From: an uncultured Paracoccaceae bacterium
GTDB lineage: Bacteria > Pseudomonadota > Alphaproteobacteria > Rhodobacterales > Rhodobacteraceae
Reading direction: 5' to 3'
Length of the DNA: 64,000 nt
NCBI GenBank assembly: GCA_947500775.1
Contig: CANMTD010000006.1
Coordinates: forward strand, 62,001 to 126,000
The translations under genes were made by a program, and so were the position numbers. The notes beneath the pieces are model-generated. The model was given only the letters and a program-made list of their open reading frames with translations. It had not been told where the DNA came from and ran no database searches. This document shows, piece by piece, positions 15,873 to 24,814 of this stretch. Position 1 is the first letter of the stretch, and every line of letters begins with the position of its first letter.

Positions 15873-18800
15873 CTAAGCCAGCCGCGCCGCGCCCTTCATG
15901 CGTGGCAGTGCATCCTTTGTGTCTTTGAGAAAGTCGCTGGCCAGCCGGGTTTCACAGGCTTTCAGAACCGGGCGGGCGGTTGGGCCATAGGCGCTGAACC
16001 GGCCGCCGGCCAATTGTGGGAAAAGCCCCAGGATTTCCGCGCGCGCGGCATCGCAAAGCCCATCCCAGCCCTGTTCCCCGGGATGGTAGCTTTCGGATGG
16101 GATACCTTCGGCAAAGATTATCTCATGAGTGTCGAAGAGCATGTGAAAATACTCCACCTCGCCGCCTTCGACCTTCCAGATGGTGTCGTCATTCACCAGG
16201 CTTTTCGAGGCCGCCAGAACCTCGGCTTCGCCAAACATAAGTTCGGACCACCAGCCCGACAGCAGCATACGGTGCTGTTGGGACACATAAAGATCGCGAT
16301 GGTTGCCCAATGCACCGCGGCTGATCTGGATCGGGGCCAGCTTGCCCGAGGCCAGAACCGCCTGTGATCCGATCCAGCGGATGGGCTTGTACCCGTGGTC
16401 GGCCGTCAGAACCATATCGCCGACCTTCAGCTCTTCGATGGGCACCTCGCCATTTCGGGTCATGATGTGGGTGCGGCGCGCGAAACAGGCGACGTTGGTG
16501 TTGTCAAAGGTCAGGGTAAAGGGATTAACGGCTGTCCCGGCATTCTGGATCGTCAGGTTGATATCGCTGAGGTCCGTGGCCGTTCCCGTAAGATCGATGC
16601 CAAAAACATTGCCATCAAGCACGCCGTCCTGCTGGTCGGCACGCAACAGGGTGATCTCATGGGCGATGTTGGAACCCGTCGCCGCATTGAAGGCATCAAC
16701 CGCCGCCTGGGTGTAGAACGCGGAAAGATCTACGAAATCGTTGTTGGTCTGGTCGCCGTCGTTGGTCGGGCCGGTTTCGCCCGCGCCGAAATCGGTGATC
16801 AGGTCGTTGCCGCTGGGGTTGCCGTTGACCGTCTGGTACAGGAAGGTATCGTTCCCGTCGCCGCCCGTCATCGTGTCATCGCCGCGGCCGCTGTTGATGA
16901 TATCGTCGCCGACACCGCCATCAAGCACATCGTTGCCCTGCCCGGCCTGCAGATCATCGTTGCCGTCACCGCCGGTCAGGGTATCATCGCCCCGCCCGCC
17001 GAAGATCAGGTCCGCGCCCTCGCCGCCATCCAGCGTGTCGTTGTTCCAGCCGCCGTCGATGGTGTCGGCACCTGTGCCGCCTTCAATCGTATCATCGCCG
17101 AGATGGCCATATAAGACGTCGTCGCCGTCACCGCCTTCGATGATGTTGACGCCGCCGTCGCCTTCCAGCAGGTCGTCGAAATCCGACCCGCGCAGGTTTT
17201 CGATGCCGGTCAGACTGTCGCCCGTGGCATGCCCGCCATCGGCTTCAATTCCGCCGGTCTGGTTGGGGCTTTGCGCCGCGTCCAGGCTGACAGTGACCGC
17301 GGCATCAGAGCTTTCGTAGCTTGCCCAATCCGTTCCGTCACCGCCGTCTATGACGTCGCCGCCTGCCCCGCCTTCAAGGAAATCATCCCCTTCGCCGCCC
17401 AACAGCGTATCCGCGCCAGCCCCGCCACGCAGCGTATCATTGCCATCGCCGGAATAGGCGCTGGCGGCATTGGCAGGCGACAGGGTAACGTCCGTCCCGT
17501 TGGTAATTCCCCCACCGGTGTCATTGTCGAAAAAGCCGTCGCCGGCGTTGATCGGGCTGCTTGCGCTGCCGTTATTGTTCGTGAGCTTGAGCAGGACGGC
17601 AATCTGGTTGCCAAACTGATCGGCACCCTGTGCTGAAACAACGCCAGTGTCGTCCGCCCCGGTCGAAAAGGCGCTTTGCTGCACCGTGGCGTCCTGAACG
17701 ATGATGGTTCGGCCGGTTTCATCGACGAAGCTGAACCCGATTGTGTCGCCCGAGGTGATGTCAAGATCACCGGTCGGAAAGAAAAGTTGCAGATCGCTGA
17801 CCTCGGTACTCGCAACATCCGCCGCGTGGTTGCCGCCACCGGCCACACCATTGCCGAGGTTCGAACCGCTGGCATAGCTGAAGCTGACCCCGTCGGGCGG
17901 AGTCCAGATAAGGGAATCCGGATCGGTCGCGAAGAAGGCCGAATTGTCATCGCCGACGATCAGGTCGGCGCCATCGCCGCCGTCGATGGTGTCGTCGCCC
18001 AGCCCGCCAATAAGCGTGTCGTTGCCGGCCCCGCCGTCGATCACGTCGTCATAGGTCGAGCCGCTGGCATCGTAGCCGTCCAGAGTGGTATAGTCGGTGC
18101 CACCCTGGGTAATCAGCGTTGTCGAAACCCCGGGTCCCTGCGAGGTCAGCGTCACACCGGGCGGAGGCGTGGTGCCCACCGGCAGCAGGATCTGGCCGTC
18201 CTCGAAATGCGGGTCAACGTCCGGCAGGCTTACGCCATTGACGTTACCGTCACCGTTCAGATCGACGTCGACCACGATGAAGGTGTATTCGTTGCCGTCA
18301 CTGCCATCAAAGCTTTGCTGGAAATCGGCCACATAACTGTAAAGCTGGCCATCGATTTCGACCAGGCCTGCTTCATTTGGGTCAATGACCTCGTTGGCGG
18401 CGCCAAGGCCATCGGAATCCAGAGTGCTGTCGCTGTCGACGAAGCGAATGCTGGTGGGGCCGGTGTCGACCGTGAAAACCGTCGCGCCGTCCGAATTGAA
18501 ATGGTCACTATCCAGGTGAAAGTTTTCACCTTTGAAATAACCATCGACGACGAAATCTGTCTGGTCCGCCGCCAGAGCGGTTTGTGGGCTGTGATCCCCA
18601 TACACAACATCGGCGCCCGCCCCTGCGCTGATCGTGTCGCTGCCTGTGCCGCCGACGATGGTATCGTCATTGCCGCCCGTACCCTGACCATCGCCGCCAT
18701 CGACCTGTTCGCCGTCCAGATCGGTATAGCCCGAGGCGGCAGTGATGACATCATCGCCGCCGGTGCCTTCGACAACGCCATCGGCGAAATCGTCATAATA

Positions 18801-19199
18801 AGGTGTGGCCAATGTGCCACCGCCGGAATTGTTCACACTGACGTCAACGCTGGTGACCGTATATGTGGTGCCGGAAACCAGGGCCTGTTCCGAGACAAAG
18901 GCGTCCGTACTGCCATTATCGATACGGTAGACCAGGAAGGTATCGGTGCCATCGGTGACCTGATAGGCGACTTCGAATTCGAAGACGTCGTCCACTTCGG
19001 TGCCGTCCAGTATCCCCCGCAGAATCTGGTCGTTGTCCACCGGATTGAAATCCGACGGGATTTGGTCCTGCGAACCGGCGCCGTCGCTGAAGGTCATCAG
19101 ATCCGGTGCGCCTGTCACCGTGAATGTGCTGCCGACGGTGCTGGGGGACCCGGTCAGGTCGGCCACGCTCCAGACAAACAGGGACTTGTTAACGGTCAT
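15873..19199 (-). CDS. Large RTX calcium-binding protein with C-terminal Hint domain
   Basis: A 1108-residue acidic protein. Glycine-aspartate nonapeptide repeats (GGxGxDxLx, e.g. GGAGNDTLIGGLGDDTIDGG) occur in blocks around residues 150-200, 375-410 and 585-810, and they bind calcium after type I secretion. Residues about 920-1060 form a Hint domain beginning CFARRTHIMTRNGEVPIEEL with the later SQQHRMLLSGWW block. No N-terminal signal peptide is present, as expected for RTX secretion. A GAGGA ribosome site precedes the ATG. Such proteins are common in roseobacters. The Hint unit may cleave or attach the protein at the surface. No type I secretion genes are in this window. Confidence 0.88.
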   Translation of the reverse strand: MTVNKSLFVWSVADLTGSPSTVGSTFTVTGAPDLMTFSDGAGSQDQIPSDFNPVDNDQILRGILDGTEVDDVFEFEVAYQVTDGTDTFLVYRIDNGSTDAFVSEQALVSGTTYTVTSVDVSVNNSGGGTLATPYYDDFADGVVEGTGGDDVITAASGYTDLDGEQVDGGDGQGTGGNDDTIVGGTGSDTISAGAGADVVYGDHSPQTALAADQTDFVVDGYFKGENFHLDSDHFNSDGATVFTVDTGPTSIRFVDSDSTLDSDGLGAANEVIDPNEAGLVEIDGQLYSYVADFQQSFDGSDGNEYTFIVVDVDLNGDGNVNGVSLPDVDPHFEDGQILLPVGTTPPPGVTLTSQGPGVSTTLITQGGTDYTTLDGYDASGSTYDDVIDGGAGNDTLIGGLGDDTIDGGDGADLIVGDDNSAFFATDPDSLIWTPPDGVSFSYASGSNLGNGVAGGGNHAADVASTEVSDLQLFFPTGDLDITSGDTIGFSFVDETGRTIIVQDATVQQSAFSTGADDTGVVSAQGADQFGNQIAVLLKLTNNNGSASSPINAGDGFFDNDTGGGITNGTDVTLSPANAASAYSGDGNDTLRGGAGADTLLGGEGDDFLEGGAGGDVIDGGDGTDWASYESSDAAVTVSLDAAQSPNQTGGIEADGGHATGDSLTGIENLRGSDFDDLLEGDGGVNIIEGGDGDDVLYGHLGDDTIEGGTGADTIDGGWNNDTLDGGEGADLIFGGRGDDTLTGGDGNDDLQAGQGNDVLDGGVGDDIINSGRGDDTMTGGDGNDTFLYQTVNGNPSGNDLITDFGAGETGPTNDGDQTNNDFVDLSAFYTQAAVDAFNAATGSNIAHEITLLRADQQDGVLDGNVFGIDLTGTATDLSDINLTIQNAGTAVNPFTLTFDNTNVACFARRTHIMTRNGEVPIEELKVGDMVLTADHGYKPIRWIGSQAVLASGKLAPIQISRGALGNHRDLYVSQQHRMLLSGWWSELMFGEAEVLAASKSLVNDDTIWKVEGGEVEYFHMLFDTHEIIFAEGIPSESYHPGEQGWDGLCDAARAEILGLFPQLAGGRFSAYGPTARPVLKACETRLASDFLKDTKDALPRMKGAARLA

Positions 19200-19888
19200 C
19201 AGTGTTTCCTCAGAAAGGCAGAGTCACGTGTCGGCGTGCGGTCGCGGTGCGATATGAAGAAACGATCCGGAAAGAGAGACGCAGAGGCAGTCGTCGCCCC
19301 GCTTTCCGGATCGCCGTGACGGGTGGCCATAACCGGAGCAGAAATGCTGCACCCGGGGGACATGCTGGTCGAGACACTTTGGGAAGGGATAAGTGGTGTT
19401 CTCGCACCCGTCGTCGAATGGCGAAAAGATTGCGACCAGCTTCCTGGGGGGAACTGGTTGCGTCTCTTTTCGCCATGTAGACTCTTGAGCGGGTAAAAAC
19501 TGCTCATGCTCATACTAGTTACTCTCGTTCTTCGTATATACTCGCGGAACTGAGTTTAGGACCCGGTACTCGCTACCCATCAAACGCCGCAATACGCTCA
19601 CCCCCATGCGGCGCTGACGGATTAAGTGTGGGTACGAATGGCCTTGAAAAGAACGCGTGTGACGTGAAATGCGGGGAATTTGTCGCGAAATAAATTGCTG
19701 TATCGCGAGTTGTGGGGATATTGTCGCGAACCCGCTTTTACAAAAAGATGTATGGGATATGTGCCTTTATGAGGGCCGAAAAAGCCTGGGGGAATTCGGC
19801 ATTTGGCGAAGGCGGAAATGACCCGATTCCGGGAATGTGTCTGCCCGCCGGGCCACTGCCGATTGGCACAGTTGTCAGGCGGGCGCCA
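19200..19888. other. 689-base region with no convincing gene
   Basis: This gap separates the RTX-Hint start from the BatD stop (both minus strand). It should hold the RTX promoter and 5' leader, but no clear -35/-10 pair was identified. A 104-codon minus frame (19199-19513) is rejected on composition. Near the far end three TCGCGA hexamers occur at 19683, 19703 and 19724, each about two helical turns apart. No RNA gene or transposon end was recognised. Confidence 0.5.
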
Positions 19889-21061
19889 TCACTGCGACAG
19901 ACCCCGCCACACCCGTCGAAAGCTGGCCGCATCGGGCGGCGGACCATCACCGAACAGCGCATCGTCCAGTGGGCGCAGCGTGGTCAGGATGTGGTCCTGC
20001 CGGTGGGGGTCCTTTCGCGCCAATGTTCGCGCGGCCAGATCGCGGAACGCCGCGATATTGCCCTGTCGCATATATTTCCGCAGCAACCGCCGCTGCCGCC
20101 AGCGGTCCAGCCGACCCCGCAGATCGCGCAAGGTGCGTGTCCGCAAATCCCGGTCGCGGGCCGACATCAGCAGGGCGACGACAAGCCCGGCCCCGATCAG
20201 GGCCAGATGTTGCCATCCGACGCCGACGCCACGCCGCCAGCCCGCCGCCGTGTTGTCGGAAAAGCTGGCATAGCCAATCGGTGCTGCGGGAAGTGTGATG
20301 TTGCGCGCGCGCCCCTCGACCGTATCGAAATAGGGAATGGACACCTCGTGCAGCACACCCGGTTCGCCCGAAATCGGGCGCATTGTCCAGGTCCACACAA
20401 CCGTAGCGACCGGCCCCTGCGGCGTGACCTGCAGTGACCGTTCCTGCGGCGGGGCAAAGGTGATCAGCCAGGGTTCGCGCAGCGGCGGCTGTTCGGGCAA
20501 CACCTCTGGCATGGCGCCATAGGCACGCAGGATGACCTTCCGCTCGACGCTTTGCCCGTCTTCAAGCTGCCCGGCATCGGCGCTCCAGCTGTCGGATATT
20601 TCCAGCGCGCGCACCGGCAGCCAGGCCTTGCCGGCATGGGCAGGTTTCGGGCGCACCGTGATCGACACCGGGTCAGAGCGCACGGTCACGATCTCGCGCT
20701 GGCCATCCGCGTCAATGAGTTCCAGCTCATGCGCAATCGGCAAAATTTCCAACCTCCCGGCCAGCTTGGGGAACAGCGCGATACGCCGTTCCATGACCTT
20801 GGCCGGTCGGCCGTCGATCCGCTGTTCGGTCCATACATCCTGCCCCAGACGCATCCAGTCGAAATCGGTCATCCGGCGCAGCTTCAGCTTTTCGTTGGTG
20901 ATGGTTTCCCGGTAAATCCCGCGCAGGGTGGCAAGCACCATTTCGCCCTCGAACGGTTGGGCATCCGGATCGTCAAGAACCACGTCGAACCGCAGCATGT
21001 CCCGGTCCTGTGCAAAAGCCGGAAGCGCAAACAGCAGAAAGAACAGCGCCAGCCTTACCAT
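19889..21061 (-). CDS. BatD-like membrane-anchored protein
   Basis: A 390-residue protein with signal peptide (LALFFLLFALPAFAQD), a long periplasmic beta-rich region and one C-terminal membrane helix near 290-305 (LALIGAGLVVALLMS). A cytoplasmic arginine-rich tail follows. This is the BatD (oxygen tolerance) architecture. It is the last gene of a seven-gene minus-strand operon and overlaps the TPR gene by 7 bases. Bat proteins are thought to work with MoxR ATPases in envelope stress or protein maturation. The exact client is unknown. Confidence 0.75.
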   Translation of the reverse strand: MVRLALFFLLFALPAFAQDRDMLRFDVVLDDPDAQPFEGEMVLATLRGIYRETITNEKLKLRRMTDFDWMRLGQDVWTEQRIDGRPAKVMERRIALFPKLAGRLEILPIAHELELIDADGQREIVTVRSDPVSITVRPKPAHAGKAWLPVRALEISDSWSADAGQLEDGQSVERKVILRAYGAMPEVLPEQPPLREPWLITFAPPQERSLQVTPQGPVATVVWTWTMRPISGEPGVLHEVSIPYFDTVEGRARNITLPAAPIGYASFSDNTAAGWRRGVGVGWQHLALIGAGLVVALLMSARDRDLRTRTLRDLRGRLDRWRQRRLLRKYMRQGNIAAFRDLAARTLARKDPHRQDHILTTLRPLDDALFGDGPPPDAASFRRVWRGLSQ

Positions 21062-21708
21062 CGCGCGGGCTCCTCGGGGAAATTTTCGCCCGCCTCAATA
21101 CGCCGGTCCATCTCGCCTGCCAGCCGTGCCTTAAGGTATTCGCCCGGGGCATCGGCCAGCGTATCAAGCCAGGTTTCGCCCGCACTGATCGTGCGCTCTT
21201 CGGTCACCGGGCGTTTGATGCTGGCGCGCACCGGATCGCGTTCCGACGACAGCAGGGTCAGCGTGGGGTCATCAGGGTCGAAGGCCGCCGCCTCGACGCC
21301 CGCCTCGATCAGCATCGCGTGGATGCGGCCATGTCCGATCGACGTGCCCACCACCGGGTCCACCAGCGTGTCGATAAGGGTGCGGTTGTGTATCGCATCC
21401 GCGTCATAGCGGTCTGCAAACAGCACCGCGTCGAAATAAGCGACCGACAGCGCGTGCTGCCCCGTCGCGGCCAGCGACAGGCCACGGTCATAGGTGGCGG
21501 ATCGGCCGACACGTGCAAATGCCGCATCGGCTTCGTCATAGCGGCCAAGCTCATACAGCGCCGCGCCGCGGGCCGCCTCGTTGCGGATCAACGGCAGGGC
21601 AAGGCCGGGGGCCCCTGCCCGCCAAAGCAGCTTGGCCCAAGGTTCGGGCCCCGCAGCGATGGCGCAGACAAGCGCGGTTGCAATCAGCGCAAGCGTCCCG
21701 CGTTTCAT
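21055..21708 (-). CDS. TPR-containing Bat-operon protein (BatE-like)
   Basis: A 217-residue protein with an N-terminal signal/anchor (MKRGTLALIATALVCAIAAG). A helical repeat region follows, with LIRNEAARGAALYELGRYDEADAAFARVG, typical of a tetratricopeptide repeat, and a second related helix pair after it. Its place between the VWA gene and batD, with an ATGA overlap at the start, matches BatE/BatC-type partners that scaffold the VWA proteins in the periplasm. Confidence 0.75.
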   Translation of the reverse strand: MKRGTLALIATALVCAIAAGPEPWAKLLWRAGAPGLALPLIRNEAARGAALYELGRYDEADAAFARVGRSATYDRGLSLAATGQHALSVAYFDAVLFADRYDADAIHNRTLIDTLVDPVVGTSIGHGRIHAMLIEAGVEAAAFDPDDPTLTLLSSERDPVRASIKRPVTEERTISAGETWLDTLADAPGEYLKARLAGEMDRRIEAGENFPEEPARW

Positions 21709-22640
21709 GTCGACCGCCTTTGCCGGAAAAGGGGCAGCAGGACCAGAATGGCCAGCGCCACCAGCCAGCGGCCATGATCGGTAAACAGCACGGCCCTGCG
21801 GGCCTGCTCGGTCTCGGTAAGGCCGCGACGTTCGGCAAGGCGCGCCTCCAGCGGGCCGGTGTCGGTCGCATCCACCGTTATACCACCCCCCAGTTCGGTC
21901 AACGCCTGCAGCGCCGCACGATTGGCGGGGGGCACACCGAAGGGCGGGGCCTGCTGGGGCACGAACACACCCATCACCCGCGCCCCGCCGTGCGCCAGAT
22001 CGCGGGCGGTGCTTTTGGCGTCCGGGCCAAGCCCGCCCCCGTCGGTGATCAGAACCACATCCGCCCGGTTTGCCTGCGCGTCGTCAAGCACCTGCTGCGC
22101 CATCTGCAGGGCGCGGTCCGGGCGGCTGCCCGCAACCGGCATGGTGTCGGCGTCGATCACGGCAACCACGGTTTGCAGCGGCTCCGGTTCTTCGGTGGGA
22201 ACGCTGACGACAAAGCTTTCCCCGGCGAAAAGCATCAGCGCCACGGGCCGCGTGCCGTGCCGGTCGATCAACCGTGACACTGCCGCCTGCGCGTCGTCGA
22301 ACCCGCCGCCGTCGATCATCGACGGCGACACATCAAGCAGCAGCACAACCGCATCCAGATTGCGAAACGCGGGGGCGTCGTGGTTGCGCGTGGCCGGCCC
22401 CGCCAGCCCAAGCGCCAGCAAGGCCACCGCCGCCCCCAAAAGCCAGGGGGCAGGATCGCGCCGCGCCTCGGTCACATGGCCAAGCTGGCGCAGATGCGGC
22501 AACAGCGCCGGATCAATAACCGCGCGCCAGCGGGCCAGACCATCCGCGCGCCGCGCCGCAACAACCGCCAGAAGACCCGCCACCGGCAGGCACAACAGCC
22601 ACAGGGGCCGCAGCAGGATCAGCGCGTCCAGCGCGATCAT
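21705..22640 (-). CDS. VWA-domain membrane protein (BatB-like)
   Basis: A 311-residue protein. N-terminal helices lie at residues 5-28 and 55-75, then a von Willebrand A domain whose MIDAS motif is DVSPS (VVLLLDVSPSMIDGGG). A C-terminal helix precedes the arginine-rich tail (WLVALAILVLLPLF). ATG 22640 lies four bases inside the upstream VWA gene, so longer starts are rejected. The metal-ion adhesion motif suggests binding of a partner protein at the periplasmic face, as in BatA/BatB pairs. Confidence 0.82.
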   Translation of the reverse strand: MIALDALILLRPLWLLCLPVAGLLAVVAARRADGLARWRAVIDPALLPHLRQLGHVTEARRDPAPWLLGAAVALLALGLAGPATRNHDAPAFRNLDAVVLLLDVSPSMIDGGGFDDAQAAVSRLIDRHGTRPVALMLFAGESFVVSVPTEEPEPLQTVVAVIDADTMPVAGSRPDRALQMAQQVLDDAQANRADVVLITDGGGLGPDAKSTARDLAHGGARVMGVFVPQQAPPFGVPPANRAALQALTELGGGITVDATDTGPLEARLAERRGLTETEQARRAVLFTDHGRWLVALAILVLLPLFRQRRST

Positions 22641-23593
22641 GCGTCCCTCCGGGCGCGCAGGGCCAGCATCAGGGTCAGAAGGACCAGCGCGGCGCCCGCG
22701 GGCCAGACCCAAAGCGCGTGCCAGGCGCGGATCGGCGGGGCGTCGGCGGGGCTTGGTTCCAGCCGGTCAATGGCGGCGGTCACGGCGCGCAGGTCCTGCG
22801 TTGTGCGCACGCGAAACATCTGGCCGCCCGCCGCATCCGCGATCTGTTGCAGGGTCGCGGCGTCCACCGCATCGCGCGACGTGGGCGCGGTTTGCAGATC
22901 GGCGGGTCCCAGCGCGATGGTATGCACCCGGACCCCCAGTTTGCGCGCCACCTGTGCCGCGGCCACCGGGTCGACCGTGCCGCTGGTATCCTGCCCGTCC
23001 GACAGCAGGATAACAACGCGGCTGTCGGCCTTGCGCCCGCGCAGCCGCTTGATCGCAAGGCCCAGACCGTCGGCAATCGCCGTCGCCTTGCCCGACACGC
23101 CGATCACCGTGGTTTCGATCACATGGGCGACGGCGGCCACATCATGGGTCGGGGCGGCGGCGACATAGGCGCGGTTGCCGAACACGACAAGGCCGATGCG
23201 ATCGCCTTCGCGGCCGCGCACGAAATGGGCCGCGACCCTTTGCACCGCCTTCAGGCGGGACACCTGCGCCCCATCAAGGCTGAAATCCTCGCGCTCCATC
23301 GATCCCGACAGATCCAGCGCCAGCACGATATCCCGGCCCGAGGCGGGCAAAACCTCCAGCACCTGCGACTGGCGCGGGCCCGCCAGCGCGATGACCGCCA
23401 AGATCCAGACCACGAACAACCCCGCGCCCCAGACATGCCGCGTGGCGACATGCGCCTCTGCCGGTTGCAATGCGGCGGCCAGCGCGGGCGGCACGGCCAG
23501 CGCACCGGTTTTCCAGTCCGACGGCGGCAGCACGCGAAGCAGCACAAGCGGCAGGGGCAGCAGCAACAGCGCCCAGATGAAGGCAAAGCTCAT
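22637..23593 (-). CDS. VWA-domain membrane protein (BatA-like)
   Basis: A 318-residue protein with an N-terminal helix (FIWALLLLPLPLVLLRVL), a second helix near residue 60 and a VWA domain with an intact MIDAS motif DLSGS (DIVLALDLSGSMERED). Further blocks are VFGNRAYVAAAPT and VVILLSDGQDTSG. A final helix ends the protein (LWVWPAGAALVLLTLMLAL). Four-base overlaps link it to the DUF4381 gene before and the second VWA gene after it. It is paired with the next VWA protein, as in Bat operons. Confidence 0.85.
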   Translation of the reverse strand: MSFAFIWALLLLPLPLVLLRVLPPSDWKTGALAVPPALAAALQPAEAHVATRHVWGAGLFVVWILAVIALAGPRQSQVLEVLPASGRDIVLALDLSGSMEREDFSLDGAQVSRLKAVQRVAAHFVRGREGDRIGLVVFGNRAYVAAAPTHDVAAVAHVIETTVIGVSGKATAIADGLGLAIKRLRGRKADSRVVILLSDGQDTSGTVDPVAAAQVARKLGVRVHTIALGPADLQTAPTSRDAVDAATLQQIADAAGGQMFRVRTTQDLRAVTAAIDRLEPSPADAPPIRAWHALWVWPAGAALVLLTLMLALRARRDA

Positions 23594-23967
23594 GGCCGCC
23601 CCCCGCGCTGCGCGGCCTGCAGGATCGCATGTTCAAGGCGCGCGGGGTCGAACGCCGCCTGCGGATCGTAAAGCGCGCGTTGAAACGCCTCTGGCTGCGG
23701 CGCCTCTGCATCGAACCGGCGCAGAAGGGCCGCCAGCCCCGCCAGCCGGGCCTTGTCGTCCAGCCCTTGCAACGCGGCAATCCGGGCGCGGGCGGCATCG
23801 ACCGGGCGAACCCTGCGCCGGGTCAGCAGGCGCAACAGGGCCGACAAGGCCAGCCCGATCAGTATCCCAAGCGCGACCGCCGCCAAGGCATCCTGCGTGC
23901 CGAAGCGGGCAAAGCTTTCGGGGAAGCGCACCGGGGCCAGTTGGCTGACAAGTTCTTCAGGTGTCAT
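23590..23967 (-). CDS. DUF4381 single-helix protein
   Basis: A 125-residue protein starting MTPEELVSQLAPVRFPESF. One membrane helix follows (ALAAVALGILIGLALSALL, residues about 28-48), then a basic cytoplasmic region with helical repeats ending ILQAAQRGGRP. This is the DUF4381 layout found between DUF58 and VWA genes in Bat-like operons. ATG 23967 overlaps the DUF58 gene by 11 bases. The 99-codon extension upstream in the same frame is out-of-frame DUF58 sequence and is not used. Confidence 0.78.
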   Translation of the reverse strand: MTPEELVSQLAPVRFPESFARFGTQDALAAVALGILIGLALSALLRLLTRRRVRPVDAARARIAALQGLDDKARLAGLAALLRRFDAEAPQPEAFQRALYDPQAAFDPARLEHAILQAAQRGGRP

Positions 23968-24814
23968 GGGCACCATCCGGCGCTGCGGGCTGTTCCGCCC
24001 TGACGATCCGCGTCTTGATCCCAAGCGCGTCCAGATGCGCGGCCGAGGTGGACCTGCCGAACCGGCCCCGCGTGATCGCCCCCCGGGCGCGCACCGCAAA
24101 AACGCCTGCGGGTGGCGCGCTTTCCAAGGCGTCCTGCACCAGCAGAATCGACAGGCGGCATTTGCGCATCGCGATCGCCGCCACGGCGGCAAAGTCGTCG
24201 CCGGGATCGTCGAACCCGGTGGCCACGATGACGGACGCCCCGAACCGGACCTGCGATACCGCATGTTCCAGCCCGGAGCTCAGCGGATCGCCGGGCAGGT
24301 CGGCGGGCGTTGCCATGGCGGCCTGATGCGCGCGGGCAAAGACATTGGCAATCGCCAGCATCGCGGCTTCGCGCGGGCGCGGCGGGTGCACCTCTGCCTC
24401 GCCCGACCGCAGGACGACGCAGCCGACCCTTCCGCCCGCCGCAATCGTGCGCCAGCCTTCGACGGCCAAAGCCTCGGCCGCTGCGACCGACCGGAACCGG
24501 CCTTTCGTACCCCACAGCATCGGACGGCGAAAATCGGCGACAAGCATCACCGTCTGTTCAATCTCCTCATGACGGCTGCGGACCTGCACACGACCGCTGC
24601 GGGCGGTTGCGGCGGGATCGATCCGGCGCGGGTCGTCGCCTTCCTGAAAGGGGCGCAGATCGAAGATATCGCCGCCTTCGCCCCGTTTGGGCCCGGACAG
24701 ACCACCGGTATCGCTGCGCGACAGACCCACCGTTTCGGCCACCCCGGCCACAGCCGCAAGCGCGACCAGCCGGTCCAGGGCGACCGTGGCCCCAGAGGTC
24801 GGCGGCAGGCTCAC
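23957..24814 (-). CDS. DUF58-domain protein
   Basis: A 285-residue cytoplasmic protein with a GTG start that overlaps the moxR stop (GTGA). It carries the DUF58 signature GDDPRRIDPAATARSGRVQVR (residues about 59-79) and a degenerate VWA-like fold (VMLVADFRRPMLWG) in which the MIDAS serines are not preserved. DUF58 proteins are regularly encoded after MoxR ATPases and are thought to be their immediate adaptor. Confidence 0.85.
   Translation of the reverse strand: MSLPPTSGATVALDRLVALAAVAGVAETVGLSRSDTGGLSGPKRGEGGDIFDLRPFQEGDDPRRIDPAATARSGRVQVRSRHEEIEQTVMLVADFRRPMLWGTKGRFRSVAAAEALAVEGWRTIAAGGRVGCVVLRSGEAEVHPPRPREAAMLAIANVFARAHQAAMATPADLPGDPLSSGLEHAVSQVRFGASVIVATGFDDPGDDFAAVAAIAMRKCRLSILLVQDALESAPPAGVFAVRARGAITRGRFGRSTSAAHLDALGIKTRIVRAEQPAAPDGAHDT

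Noticed and set aside
17000-18060. Possible CRISPR or tandem DNA repeat
   Set aside because: The repetition comes from protein-level RTX nonapeptides with diverged codons. Repeat length is 27 bases without spacers, inside an open frame.
17676-19319. 547-codon plus-strand frame opposite the RTX gene
   Set aside because: It is the mirror of the GC-rich glycine-aspartate repeats, giving Val/Ile/Ala-rich nonsense. The minus-strand protein has RTX and Hint motifs and a ribosome site.
19199-19513. 104-codon minus-strand frame ending at the RTX-Hint start
   Set aside because: It touches the RTX start codon, but its Ser/Thr/Pro/Arg-rich composition looks like non-coding leader sequence and no domain or ribosome site was seen.
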